NCBI GenBank assembly: GCA_013368315.1 | Contig: JAACJM010000064.1 | Location: forward strand, 124,001 to 188,000 | DNA: 64,000 nt | Direction: 5' to 3' | Source: Tetrapyrgos nigripes | Lineage: Eukaryota; Basidiomycota; Agaricomycetes; Agaricales; Campanellaceae | Part shown: one piece after another, positions 36,865 to 46,259 of the stretch | How the letters are laid out: each line of letters starts with the position of its first letter | Position numbering within the stretch: position 1 is the stretch's first letter | Made by a program: the position numbers and the translations under genes | The notes under the pieces: model-generated | Database searches by the model: none | What the model was told of the DNA's origin: nothing | What the model saw: the letters and a program-made list of their open reading frames with translations, nothing else

Positions 36865-38014
36865 TTATTCCTCCAACTCCTTCCACCCAGCCCACAAAAC
36901 ATAAGGCCTATCCATCAAACCTCCATCCCCTCCTCCGACTCTCCAAATCTTCCACAAAGGCATAGCCAACCACCTCTCCAAAAACTCCCGAATCACATCT
37001 TCTGCTCTCAACTCTACCACCACTAAGACCGTCGTTGACCCCGGCGTAGTCAAATAATCTATCGTCTCGAGAAACGCGGGAAGTAATGACGGGTGATAGA
37101 TGCAATCCACAATGAGCAGCAAGTCGATAGGCTCAAAAGAAAAATTCCTAGAGCGTAGTTGAGGAGTGGTGTTTCGAAGAACAAGCCAATCTAGTGAGGT
37201 TGCGGAGACGTTTGACTTGTTGACGTCTGGCCAGTTCGGGAGGTTGAGGGCAAGGTTTTTCTGGATGAGGGGTATGAGGTCCTCGATGTCTGTTGCAGTG
37301 TACTTTTTGACGAGGGGTGATAGTAAGACAGCGAGGAGGCCAGTTCCTGAGCTAAAGCGGGTACAGCTCAAAGATGTTTCAGAGGACATGACAAGTCTAC
37401 GCACCCAAGTTCCAGGACATGAGATTCCTTCAACTTGGCGTAGTCGAAAAGTGACCATGTTTCATGGGACGGGAAATGGGCTCCCTGCAGGACTAGACGA
37501 GCAAAATCGATACTAATCACCACTCAGTGGACGCCGACATCAGCAACAGGACAAATGGGTAATCCACCTTGCCTTCCACACGACACTCCCCGTATCACCC
37601 TTCCGACTTCGAAGTGCGGTTTTGTCTTGAGCAATCTGTACCTCGACGTCTATTGACTTGGCTTTCCTTTCCCGATGAGATTTGCGTTTTTTACGAGACC
37701 TGCTATCATGGTCTACACCATCCGCCGAAGTTGTCGCCTCAGTAAGTTCAAAGTTGACGACAAGCACATCTTGATGAGAGTCGACGTGTCCCAGACCGCG
37801 GAATGAAGAGGACGAGTTTGGTCCTGATCCTGAGTAGGATTGTAGGTCCGTGTACAGAGAGAAGACCTATACAATCGTCGCAGGGACATGATCATGAGTG
37901 CGTCGACGGCCTTGTGGTCTTCGATTGCAGTTTTACCTCTTCGTCCGCGTCAACGACTTGTTCCGAGTCAGATGGAAGACGACAAAGGTTTGGGTGGATG
38001 AGAGTAGAGTCCAT
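36865..38014 (-). CDS. RKM5: Rkm5-like ribosomal protein lysine methyltransferase
   Basis: This is a seven-beta-strand SAM methyltransferase resembling yeast Rkm5, which monomethylates ribosomal protein uL1. The ATG at 38012-38014 starts MDSTLIHPNLCRLPSDSEQV. The next exon gives VFSLYTDLQSYSG and then DVLVVNFEL. A basic linker follows, then EVQIAQDKTALRSRKGDTG and SVVWKA. SAM motif I (LELGA, then GTGLLAVLLSP) is split by an intron near 37365-37410. DLLLIVDCIYHPSLLPAFLE provides the post-motif region, and the protein ends YVLWAGWKELEE. Only 65 bp separate its start from the rhomboid gene. The substrate is inferred from family resemblance. Confidence 0.84.
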
Positions 38015-38079
38015 ATGGCAAGTTCGGATGAAAACTGCCGAGCATCAACGTCACCCTAACCTCCACCACTTTCTTTCCA
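38015..38079. promoter_or_regulatory. Very short bidirectional promoter RKM5/PCP1
   Basis: Only 65 bp separate the two divergent ATG codons. Transcription starts and control elements must be shared or lie within the neighbouring first exons, unless one gene uses a later start. Confidence 0.55.
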
Positions 38080-39691
38080 ATGCTACGTGCCTCTTCGCGT
38101 CTCTGGTCTCTTGGGTGTCGGCAGCCTCTTCAAATAAAATGCTCTAGACCTTTTTCAGCCCGTTCTTTGCTCAGATTTCCAAGAAATAATTATACAACGC
38201 ACCAAACCTTTTCGGAATCGACATCTAGTTCGTCATCATCACAAAGCGCGAATTCTGCGTTCGAGAATGTACCGAGTTTGGCCTCAAAATTGGGACGTCC
38301 GTCTGTTCGGAATCAAGTCTTGGTGCGTATCAAAACATTTTTATAGGCCTGGAATCTTTCTCTGAAGATTTTTATGCATGTAGTTCTTCCTATTTGGTTC
38401 CTCTGTTGCATTTGCATACTGTTCGTTCAGAACAGACCTCGAAACAGCTCTAGTCCTCGCGCGTCTGTCAGCCGAAGCTGGTATATCCAATCTACAGTCA
38501 ATAAGCAACTTAGCCTTGATCAAGTTCCAACAAAAAGAATTGATAAAAGTGCGCTCATGAACCTTCCAAATTCTGAGCTATCGTCAACTTTGACTCCTCC
38601 TTCACTTCACAGGAACTCCGAGCCCAATACACCTATGTCACTGGGGAAGTGCCAAAATTGTTACGAGGATGGGTGTCTTTAATCTATCTGTCTGTATTCC
38701 AACCCTATGCCGATGCTTCAGAAGGACGACGATTGTGCTGGAAGATCTGTCTTTTGAACGGTGGGATATGGTTATTGTGGAAAATTAGGCGTTTGGAGCC
38801 CGGGATGACTCGTCATTTCCTGCATCATCCTCTGTCTGGGTTGAGTTATACTCTTTTAACCAGCACATTTAGGTGAGGCGGAGTTTTTTTTTCTCTTGTT
38901 GAATGGTATCGCTGATAAGTTTATTAGTCATTCAGGCTTTTTCCATCTACTGCTGAATTGCCTTGCATTGGAGAGTTTTGGTGGGTGCTGGTTGTTTTCT
39001 GTCCCGTATATACGATCTGACTGACGTCCCTTCAAAGGTTCCGCTGCTTACACCTACCTGCAAAAGTCTCAAAATAACAACCATCCTGAAGAGCTGGAAG
39101 CCACGTCGGTCTATCACTTCATGGCATTCTTCCTCTCAGGTAGGTTCCTCTATCTTCAATAATTTTAACATTCCATCTAACAACTCTTCTGCTCCAGCCG
39201 GAGTATTCGCGAGTCTCGTCTCGCACGTGGTCTCAGTCAAATTCAAATACCCTCGTCTAATAGCCAACCTCTCCTCCTCCGCAAGCATCCCCAAAACCAC
39301 CGATACATGGGCATCCGCCGTTGCTTCCGCCTCTGCTACTGCTGCCAAATCCGCTTCCACCGCTGCTGCTCCTGCCGTCACAAACATCCCCGGATCACTA
39401 GGTGCATCCGGTGCCATATACGCTTGCGTTACAATGTCTGCACTCGCTTTTCCCAGTGCTCAGATTTCTCTAGTCGTTCCACCGAGTTATCCGATTGATA
39501 TACAGACGGGTGTTGGGGCGTTGGTCCTTCTAGATGTTGTTGGAGCGTTGAGGGGATGGAGGATACTTGATCATTGGGCTCATTTGGGAGGTGCGGCGTT
39601 TGGTGCGATGTATTGGTATTGTGGGCCAGAGCTTTGGCATAGGATGAAGGGGACAGTGAGCGTCAAGGTGGTGGATAAGAAGGAGGAGTAG
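38080..39691 (+). CDS. PCP1: Mitochondrial rhomboid protease Pcp1/Rbd1
   Basis: This is an inner-mitochondrial-membrane rhomboid serine protease, which in yeast processes Mgm1 and Ccp1. The ATG at 38080 starts MLRASSRLWSLGCRQPLQIK, an Arg-rich, acid-poor presequence, followed by a Ser-rich linker. A first membrane segment (FFLFGS..VAFAY) is in exon 2 near 38385. The rhomboid core has LTSTFSHSGFFHLLLNCLALESF across an intron near 38873-38930. GASGAIYA near 39400 carries the catalytic serine, and DHWAHLGGAAFGAMYW near 39570 carries the catalytic histidine. An Ala/Ser-rich loop (TDTWASAVASASATAAKSAS) precedes the serine. The C terminus ends VVDKKEE at 39691. Confidence 0.9.
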
Positions 39692-40258
39692 GAGGAGTAG
39701 GAGTAGAGGAAATAGATGAGAGGTGGTGCGGGATGGTGCGTTGGAGGTAGACTGGCCTGCCTGCCTGAACTCTGCGAGATCTTGTCCTTTTACCTTACGG
39801 TGCAGTGTCGTTGTTGATTGCTCGTATTGTATGTTGACCACTATCCCTCCTCATATTATACACCATACACTTAATGCATCGAATACGCGACGGTCGAGCT
39901 ATCTGGTTTCATTCGGGGATCCAACGCAGCAGCAACCCGGGCTGCAGTTGCATATACAATGAATGGCCTTTTGCTTTCAACCTGCCTTTTTTGGTATATC
40001 ACACGAAATCAGAACTTTCATCCAATCAAAGATTGAGTTATAGGGTCTTGATTCACCGTTTAGGAATCAGGAAATGTAGCTGTTTTTCTGGAGAAAATGG
40101 GAATTGGGGTGGAATTCTCCGAGTTCACGTAGGTCTGCTTGGAATATTCCATCGATGGTGCTCTTCACAGATATAAATCCTGCTTGAAGCTCCGTCTCCT
40201 CCTCCTTCTACTCACCCATTTTGTCGTCTTTGTCGTCAGCCTTTTCTTACATTACAAG
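39692..40258. other. Intergenic region, promoter of the H3 variant
   Basis: This 567-bp region contains the 3' end of PCP1 (GGAG repeats just after the stop) and the promoter of the H3 variant. A GATATAAATC box near 40168-40177 lies about 85 bp before the ATG. Confidence 0.5.
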
Positions 40259-40969
40259 ATGCCCAGAGTCAAATGGACCGCGCGGAAGTCGACTGGTGAG
40301 TGCAATCTTCCTACTTTCCGTGCTTTGAAACATTCTCAATCGCTTCATTCAATCTTCATTCGTCTTCATCAGGCGGGAAACCACCCAGATCAACCATTCA
40401 TAATTACCATCCCATCACCTCCAATACTTCCGGCACTTCCGCCAGCGCCTCATCAAATTCTGCTACTATAGTCGTCCAGGGACCGAATCGCCCTCAATTT
40501 GCCGTAAAAACTCCACGAACTTCACGGCCTCAATTCGGGCGCAAGACCGCTACTACGAGGAAAGAGAAGCCGAAGAAGAAACGGTATCGTCCTCGAGGGA
40601 CGGTGGCATTGCGAGAGATTAGGCAGTACCAAGCCTCGACTGAACTGTTGATTCGCAAGTTGCCTTTTCAAAGGCTAGTGAGAGAGATAGCATTTGAGTA
40701 TAATGTACGTTGTAACTTGTTCTCTTCCTATAGCTATCCGATATCTTGATGATTGGTTACTCATTGATCTTATTGCTTACTGTGGTATCTTGCAGCACGA
40801 AATTAGATTCCAATCAACCGCCCTCGAAGCGTTGCAGGAAGCTGCGGAGGCGTATATTGTCAACCTCATGGAAGACACCAATCTATGTGCGCTTCACGCA
40901 AAACGTGTTACTATTCAGCCGAAGGACATGGCGTTGGCGAGGAGGTTGAGGGGTGAGAGGATGTTCTAG
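40259..40969 (+). CDS. Histone H3 variant, probably centromeric CENP-A/Cse4
   Basis: This is a divergent H3 that probably marks centromeres. Exons 40259-40295, 40373-40704 and 40796-40969 give 543 nt and 180 residues. The tail starts [18 protein letters not shown] and then diverges into a 45-residue-longer Ser/Asn and Lys/Arg-rich N terminus. The fold begins [20 protein letters not shown] and continues [20 protein letters not shown], then [20 protein letters not shown], ending [10 protein letters not shown] long variable tail and altered helices alpha-1 and alpha-2 suggest CENP-A. Against this, loop 1 (EYN-HEIRFQS) has no insertion and keeps Phe rather than the Trp of most CENP-A proteins. 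The first and last introns are at the same codons as in the H3 gene at 836, so it arose by duplication. The alternative is a non-centromeric H3 variant. Confidence 0.82.
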
Positions 40970-41313
40970 CATCGTTCTTGAAGCGTTAGGAAGTGAAGGT
41001 TTTATAGCATAATGGCGCTGGTACTGATGAACGACGACTTGCATTTACGTTTACATACATTCTCGACTTGGACTTGAAATTTACTTATTGGAGGTACAGC
41101 AACCTACTGCCATTTCAGATTGTAATGATCAAACGGCTTTTGTGCTCATCTGTCTCGGGTCAATCATCCGCTTCCTCAAAAATGGGAGTAAGAGGGAGTA
41201 AGCTAGAACAGAGGAACAGACACGTTCAGAGACGCGTAAACAAGCAGCTTTATTTGGACCCAAAATACAAATGAGCAACCCTTCCCACATTCAACCACCG
41301 ACACGTAGGTCAT
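40970..41313. other. Intergenic region after the H3 variant
   Basis: This 344-bp space separates the H3 variant stop from the end of the minus-strand F-box gene. No feature was identified. Confidence 0.5.
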
Positions 41314-42972
41314 TCAGACCACACTCTTGCCATTTGGGTTCACATGAGCCCCCATCCCTTCCTTCAACAATTTGACCTCGTTCTCAAGAAGAGTAATTCT
41401 CCGTCTCTGCTTCCTCATATCATCTTGCAGTCGGCGGAACCGTGGAAGCTGCAAGCATCTCTTCCACCATCCTCCAACTGTGTGTCATTTCCTCGTCGAC
41501 TGTGAAATTCCACTCCATCCACTCCAAGGTGCAAGAAGGGTGACAAAATTGGCTGAGAGACATCGCAAGTCTATAGGTATCTTGACGCTCTGGCGGTGAA
41601 CCCTGCAGGAATAGTTTTTTTAACATAGCGAACTCGGTGTCTGTGTTGGCTAGCGAGGCCAGAGTGGCCGAGGAAAGAGGCTTTGTGTCCATGAATAGGC
41701 CGACTTCTTCAAGCTCTGGACAATGACGTATCAAAGTGAAGAGAGCGTGCAGTGTCGGTTTGCTGGATAAACGCCAATGGCGACGAAGATAACCTTCATT
41801 ACACAGACGGAGGGTGCGCAAACGGGGCCAAGCTATTGCAATTTCCTCAACGTCAGAGTCGGTAAGGCCAAGAGGGTAAGCATGAAGGAGTGTAAAGCGT
41901 GTGATGTTGGGACAAGCCAAGACGGCACGAAAGTCAGCGAAAGTGACTATTTCATCCTCCGGGGGAGTCACCGATATTTCGAAAAATTCGGATTCATGGG
42001 AATAACTGACTTTCAGTTCGACCAGATTGGGAGAGAACGTTGGAATAATCTGGAATAAGTTTCGAACGGAACTGGGTTCTTCGTTCTGTATTGTGAGGAC
42101 GGTAAGGACACGGAGATTTTGGAGAGGGTGCTCCTGAAAGAATGGATAGATTGACGAATATTGGCGTACACGTATGTACAAGTCCTCGACAGCTGTGAAA
42201 ATGCTGTCTCCTAGCTGCCGCCACGTCTCTTCGACAGCTTTGTTATATGGTGTACCGCTGTTAAAACAGAGCCTTTGTAACTTGGTAGAGCTCTTTAAAG
42301 CAAGGAGAATGGGAGAGACGTCCGTGAATGAGGGCAATGCAATCTTTGACAGTTGCGGAAGGCTTCTCAGCAGAGGTGCAATTGGCGGAATGTACCTGTC
42401 TGATGGGTAAAAATCCAATGTGACTGATGTTAGCGAAGGCATGCGAACAGGAATGGCAGCAGTCAGGTCGCAAATCGCGGATAAGACGTTGTAGATACCC
42501 TTTGCCGTGAAGTCCTGTATGCCGCCGTGCATGAACATAAAGCTGTCGCTGAAGTCGGACAGCTCGGTTCCGTCCCAGGCCAATGTATGCAAATTTGGTA
42601 GAAAGAGTGATGTGTCCAGATTTCTAATTCGCTGGATCATCCGGAGAACGGAAGAGAAATCGAGCGCTTCGTAGTTCCTACGAACACTTTCCAGGGAAAA
42701 TTTTCGGATAAGACTGCTGTATTTTGATTTGAAGTGAATGAAAGACTCGGGATTCGGAGGAGAATCAAACGTCTATGCAGATGGCTTAGAAGGGAATCAA
42801 TGAGAAGAACAGATATACTCACATACGAGATCTCCCCATCACACTTAATCTTCCTCACTGGCGCGAAAAGGTTTGCGAAAGTTGGTACATCGTCCGGATC
42901 CACTTGTGCCCAGATAATGTCTAGAGCGACTTCCGACCAATCTTTGCAGACGGCAGCACAGACAGTCTTAGT
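41314..42972 (-). pseudogene. F-box/LRR-like gene lacking its 5' end
   Basis: This encodes the body of a basidiomycete F-box-type protein. The first surviving exon has VCKDWSEVALDIIWAQVDPD, the second half of an F-box. After an intron near 42770-42830 comes SPPNPESFIHFKSKYSSLIR, followed by a 400-codon leucine-rich region (LPNLHTLAWDG, MPSLTSVTLDFYPS). The first 25 or so residues of the F-box, including the initiator Met, are missing; the paralogue at 50513 retains them. The gene stops matching at about 42972, where esterase sequence begins. At the 3' end the frame closes at 41420, while the neighbouring frame continues as a coiled coil (FRRLQDDMRKQRRRITLLEN) to 41314, suggesting a one-base frameshift. 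It is probably not expressed as a normal F-box protein. Confidence 0.75.
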
Positions 42973-43065
42973 CGGTCAAAGCCTCCCCCAGGGACCCTGT
43001 AAAGAAGAATGAGAATGCGGTGCCGCTAAAAAGACTGTAACTCACCAGACGAAGACAGGCAGAGA

Positions 43066-44470
43066 TAGGGTTCAAAAAGTTCGGTCCTGGACCTTGGTCC
43101 GGACCGAACTTCACTGGACTGAACCTGAAGTCCAACTCAAAGTTCAGAAATCTTGAGAACCGGACCGCAGGTTCAGTTCACGGTTCAACCAGCCATTGGA
43201 ATTGGTGGACGCGTCCAAACGCGTTCGGACCGGTAAAGTTTGAAACCCATTCGGTAAGCAGAATTTTAAGGCACCCGAAATGTGTCTCTGTCTTCAACTA
43301 CCATGTGCACTCTTCCTCAATGCCCAGTGTGCCTGTCTGTTTTGCGCCAAGTTTCTGGGTAGGTTGTTATTGTACAGCGCTGGCATATAGGGTTTCTGTT
43401 CCTTTACTAGGCCAAATATATCATTTTGTGCGTGTTTTTTGTCAGCTTTTCAATGCAAGCAACGCCGCTAGCCAAATGATAGTAGCACTAGCATTGTTCG
43501 CTGAGTTACAAGCAAAGTTTCAGGTCAGCGTCTAATTCACTTATTTTTTTGAAACTTTTTTTTCTTTCACAAACCCTCACCTCATCCTCAAGTGCTTCAA
43601 GTATGTCTGTTGTCAAAATATCTGTAATCAAACACTAATATGCATATCCTACAGCTAGTGGATTTGGCCATGGCTGGATGATGGCTGCTATTCAAGACAG
43701 GCTGTGCGCTGATGCAGCTATCAGTTCTGATCCTCGAACAGAACTACGACGTTATCTAGAAAGCCCACTCGAGCCTCAGCCACAAGGGGAAGATGGTAAA
43801 ATAAATGAATTTGATGTCATTTGGTGGTGGGGTGTAAGTTTTCCAATCAATCTGTTCACAACATGGTTCTGATTTTGAGTCTTAAAGCATCATCAAGATA
43901 CTTATCCAACACTTTCATGCATGGCGCGTGATTATCTGGCCATCCAGGGCTCTGCAACTCCGTCAGAGAGAGCATTCTCAAGTGCAGGCCTCACTGATCA
44001 CAAGTCCCGCAATAGGTTGAAACCCGAAATGTTTGCAGCCATTCAGACTCTCAAAGCTGCTTACTGCAATGGACATATTTCTGCTCATCAACAAGCTTCT
44101 GAGCATGTAAAGGACCTTCAAAAAGCTTTGGAAGAATATTATTTTGGAGAGGATGAGGACAGTGAATCCGAGGGAGAGGAATCTAGTGTCATCCAGACAG
44201 AGTAGTTGATAATATTGCCAATATTTTACAGTAAGTATCTATTATTTCATGTATCTATTGTAGCTGCCGTTTACAAGTGTTTTCGGCCATATCGGGTGAG
44301 AAAGGGGTTTGGACACGTCCGAACTTTGCTTGAACTTGAACCGGACCGAAGTTCACTGAACTTGAAGTCCAGTCCAAAGTTCAAAAAATTTGTGAACTGG
44401 ACACCAAGTTCAGTCCGGCGTTCAAAAAATTTGTCTCTGAACTGGACTGAACCGGACTTTTGGAACCCTA
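43066..44470 (+). mobile_element. Non-autonomous hAT transposon, 1.4 kb
   Basis: The element runs from TAGGGTTCAAAAAGTTCGG at 43066 to CCGGACTTTTGGAACCCTA ending at 44470, imperfect terminal inverted repeats. It is flanked by an identical 8-bp target duplication GGCAGAGA at 43058-43065 and 44471-44478, the size produced by hAT transposases. Subterminal regions are full of short GTTC/GGACCGAA motifs in both orientations. Inside, only the C-terminal part of a transposase is left. It inserted into an exon of the carboxylesterase fragment. Confidence 0.93.
43678..44205 (+). pseudogene. hAT transposase C-terminal remnant
   Basis: Two exons flank an intron near 43833-43888. The first gives ELRRYLESPLEPQP and DVIWWWG; the second gives YPTLSCMARDYLAIQGSATP, SERAFSSAGL and KSRNRLKPEMF, the hAT family dimerisation domain. 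It ends with an acidic tail at 44205. The N-terminal zinc finger and the catalytic core are missing, so the element cannot move itself. Confidence 0.88.
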
Positions 44471-45025
44471 GGCAGAGAGGCGTTTGATGGCAAAGCTGCT
44501 GGTCGATAGATACTCAAAGTCAAGCAGTCTTCAGAAGACTCTTCCAACATCGTGTTCAATACCGCTGTTAGTATCTTGCACAACATAAGGACAGATGCAA
44601 AAACTCACGAATTGTAGGCAGGTGATGCCAAACTGAGTAGCATTCAGGGTATCCTCATCGTACGTGTCTTTGAACACAGGAGGCTTCAGACGCAAAGATC
44701 CGACAGGAGGCTTGGCAAATGGGATAGCTGGAATTGCAGTATCAGCGATAGAGTGAGGAGAATTATGAAGGAAATGTACAAGACCTCCAAAGAACTCTTG
44801 CTGTAGAGAAGGAATATCTCTCCCTATGATTGTCGTACACCCTATCTTGACTTCAGGAGCAGCAAAGGCGACCGAAAGAGTGATGTGGCATTCACGTATT
44901 GTTGGAGTTGACTGATGAAGTGTGTGCTAGAGGCGGCTGCACGCTCCTGAAATGACTGCTCATTGTAGCTTTTGAGGTAATGTACTACAGGGGAAATTTT
45001 GCAACATCATTGAAAATTTGGTTCA

Positions 45026-45824
45026 TTAGAAGTTCGTACAGTACCATAGTGCTATCCAACGCTTCCCTGTTTTCCTCTGAAAATACTCTACATCACTGCA
45101 ATTGGGTATGCATTGGCCAATATGGGTTTGGAGGCATGGGGAATGTGAAACTTCACATCCTTTTCTCTTGCGCACCACCAGAATACTGGCACCTGCAGGA
45201 CAGAGAGGCATGTGACCTTTCCCAACCCGTACCCAGTGATATATGGGGCTCAACACATAAAGTATTATCCCTTCCTTAGCGAAGGACACCACAGAGGTGG
45301 GCAAGGTCCCCACAGCCAAGATCTGAAAAGTCCACTGAGGTATGGGAAATCCTCCTGGAGTGGTCTCCCAGTAGATAAGCTTTAACCAGTCAAAAACATG
45401 CTCGCGATATGGGCCCCAGTGTTCTCGATAAGGTATCAGCTGAACCAGGTCAGTAAGCAATGACAGGAAGCAGCAAAGCAGAGGTGATGATCTTGCACCC
45501 CAGGTGTGACTTCTGGGCCGAATTGCGTGGGGTCTTCATCAAAAGCTAAAGGATCAGGTCTGGGTACCTGTATTGCATTCCCTTCCGAATCGCGAGGCAG
45601 CTTCTTCAATGCAAGTTCCACCATAAGACTTTGCAGAGATGCTGATTCTTCAGGGGTAAGGCGTTTTCCTTTATCAAGTTTCTGAGATAAAGTCGGCTTG
45701 GATTTATCATACTGAGATAGTATTAAAGAAGACATTTGATCAGAGACAAGTACACAGATACCTCTTTCTTGAATCGCGGCTGTGGCATGGTTGAGGAAGA
45801 GGAAACTGATTTATCATGTGCCAT
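45026..45824 (-). CDS. Unrecognised small spliced gene
   Basis: I do not recognise this gene. The ATG at 45822-45824 starts MAHDKSVSSSSTMPQPRFKK. A GTATCT...CTCAG intron (45712-45761) leads to exon 2, YDKSKPTLSQKLDKGKRLTP, then LKKLPRDSEGNAIQVPRPDP and FDEDPTQFGPEVTPG. A 59-nt intron (GTGCAAG...TTCAG) joins exon 3, LIPYREHWGPYREHVFDWLK and then WETTPGGFPIPQW. The splice phases match, which argues for a real gene. Its end is uncertain: the open frame runs to 45026 but becomes less protein-like after about 45310. It contains more CpG than the DNA to its right. It could belong to an unrecognised transposon. Confidence 0.45.
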
Positions 45825-46004
45825 AAAAGGTAAGGCGCAATCCCCTGCCAATTTTAAACTCCGACCATGCGCGGGCGCAAGCCAGCCCCTATTTCTGTTT
45901 CGAGGAGAGTCATGGCAGATGAGTCTTGACCGGAAGAAAAAAGGTATATATGCAACAGAACTATAGAACCTTATAGAACGAAAGTGACATCATCCGGAGA
46001 TCCC

Positions 46005-46085
46005 CATCAGATTCAAACTCCCTTCGGCAGAGGTGGCAGCTCCACTCGGTTGGACACTCCCTCTCCTCCCTTCGGTCAGAGTTGG
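46005..46085. repeat. Dispersed repeat copy (inverted relative to 59823-59908)
   Basis: The sequence around TCCACTCGGTTGGACACTCC matches the reverse complement of 59823-59908 over about 80 bp with scattered differences. The two copies lie about 14 kb apart and point in opposite directions. The family identity is unknown. Confidence 0.6.
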
Positions 46086-46149
46086 GGATCGCCACCTCAT
46101 CTCGTCATTAATTTTTGCAGAGGACCCATGCTGAAATGTGATTTTATTG

Positions 46150-46252
46150 TCAAGTATCAAAACAGATTTTTCCTTTCTTAACTTATTAGGGTAGTAACAG
46201 TACATATGTCTAACTTACTGGAAGAAAATTAAAAATCTGTTTTGATACTCAA
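46150..46252. repeat. Inverted repeat (foldback) of about 21 bp
   Basis: AAGTATCAAAACAGATTTTT near 46152-46171 is mirrored by AAAAATCTGTTTTGATACT at about 46231-46249, with roughly 60 bp between the arms. One arm could be the end of a small MITE. Confidence 0.6.
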
Positions 46253-46259
46253 CAATGTT

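Larger units (their letters stand above)
42973..44890 (-). pseudogene. Carboxylesterase type B, N-terminal fragment split by a hAT element
   Basis: This is the N-terminal part of a type-B carboxylesterase/lipase on the minus strand. Near 44850 it reads SVAFAAPEVKIG, then GRDIPSLQQEFFG, the family start after a signal peptide. After a short intron, IPFAKPPVGSLRLKPP and DEDTLNATQFG follow near 44640-44740. A GTGAGT donor at about 44615 leads to EESSEDCLTLSIYRPAALPS near 44490-44550. The exon is then cut by the hAT element and resumes after it with PVFVW and GTGAGT near 43043. The next exon gives PGGGF, the oxyanion-hole region, and then changes abruptly into F-box sequence at about 42970. The catalytic Ser, Glu and His parts are absent, so the fragment cannot be an active esterase. 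Confidence 0.82.

Noticed and set aside
43040..43060. hAT insertion into the F-box gene
   Set aside because: The sequence on both sides of the element is carboxylesterase (NASLP and PVFVW); the F-box sequence begins only after the next esterase exon.
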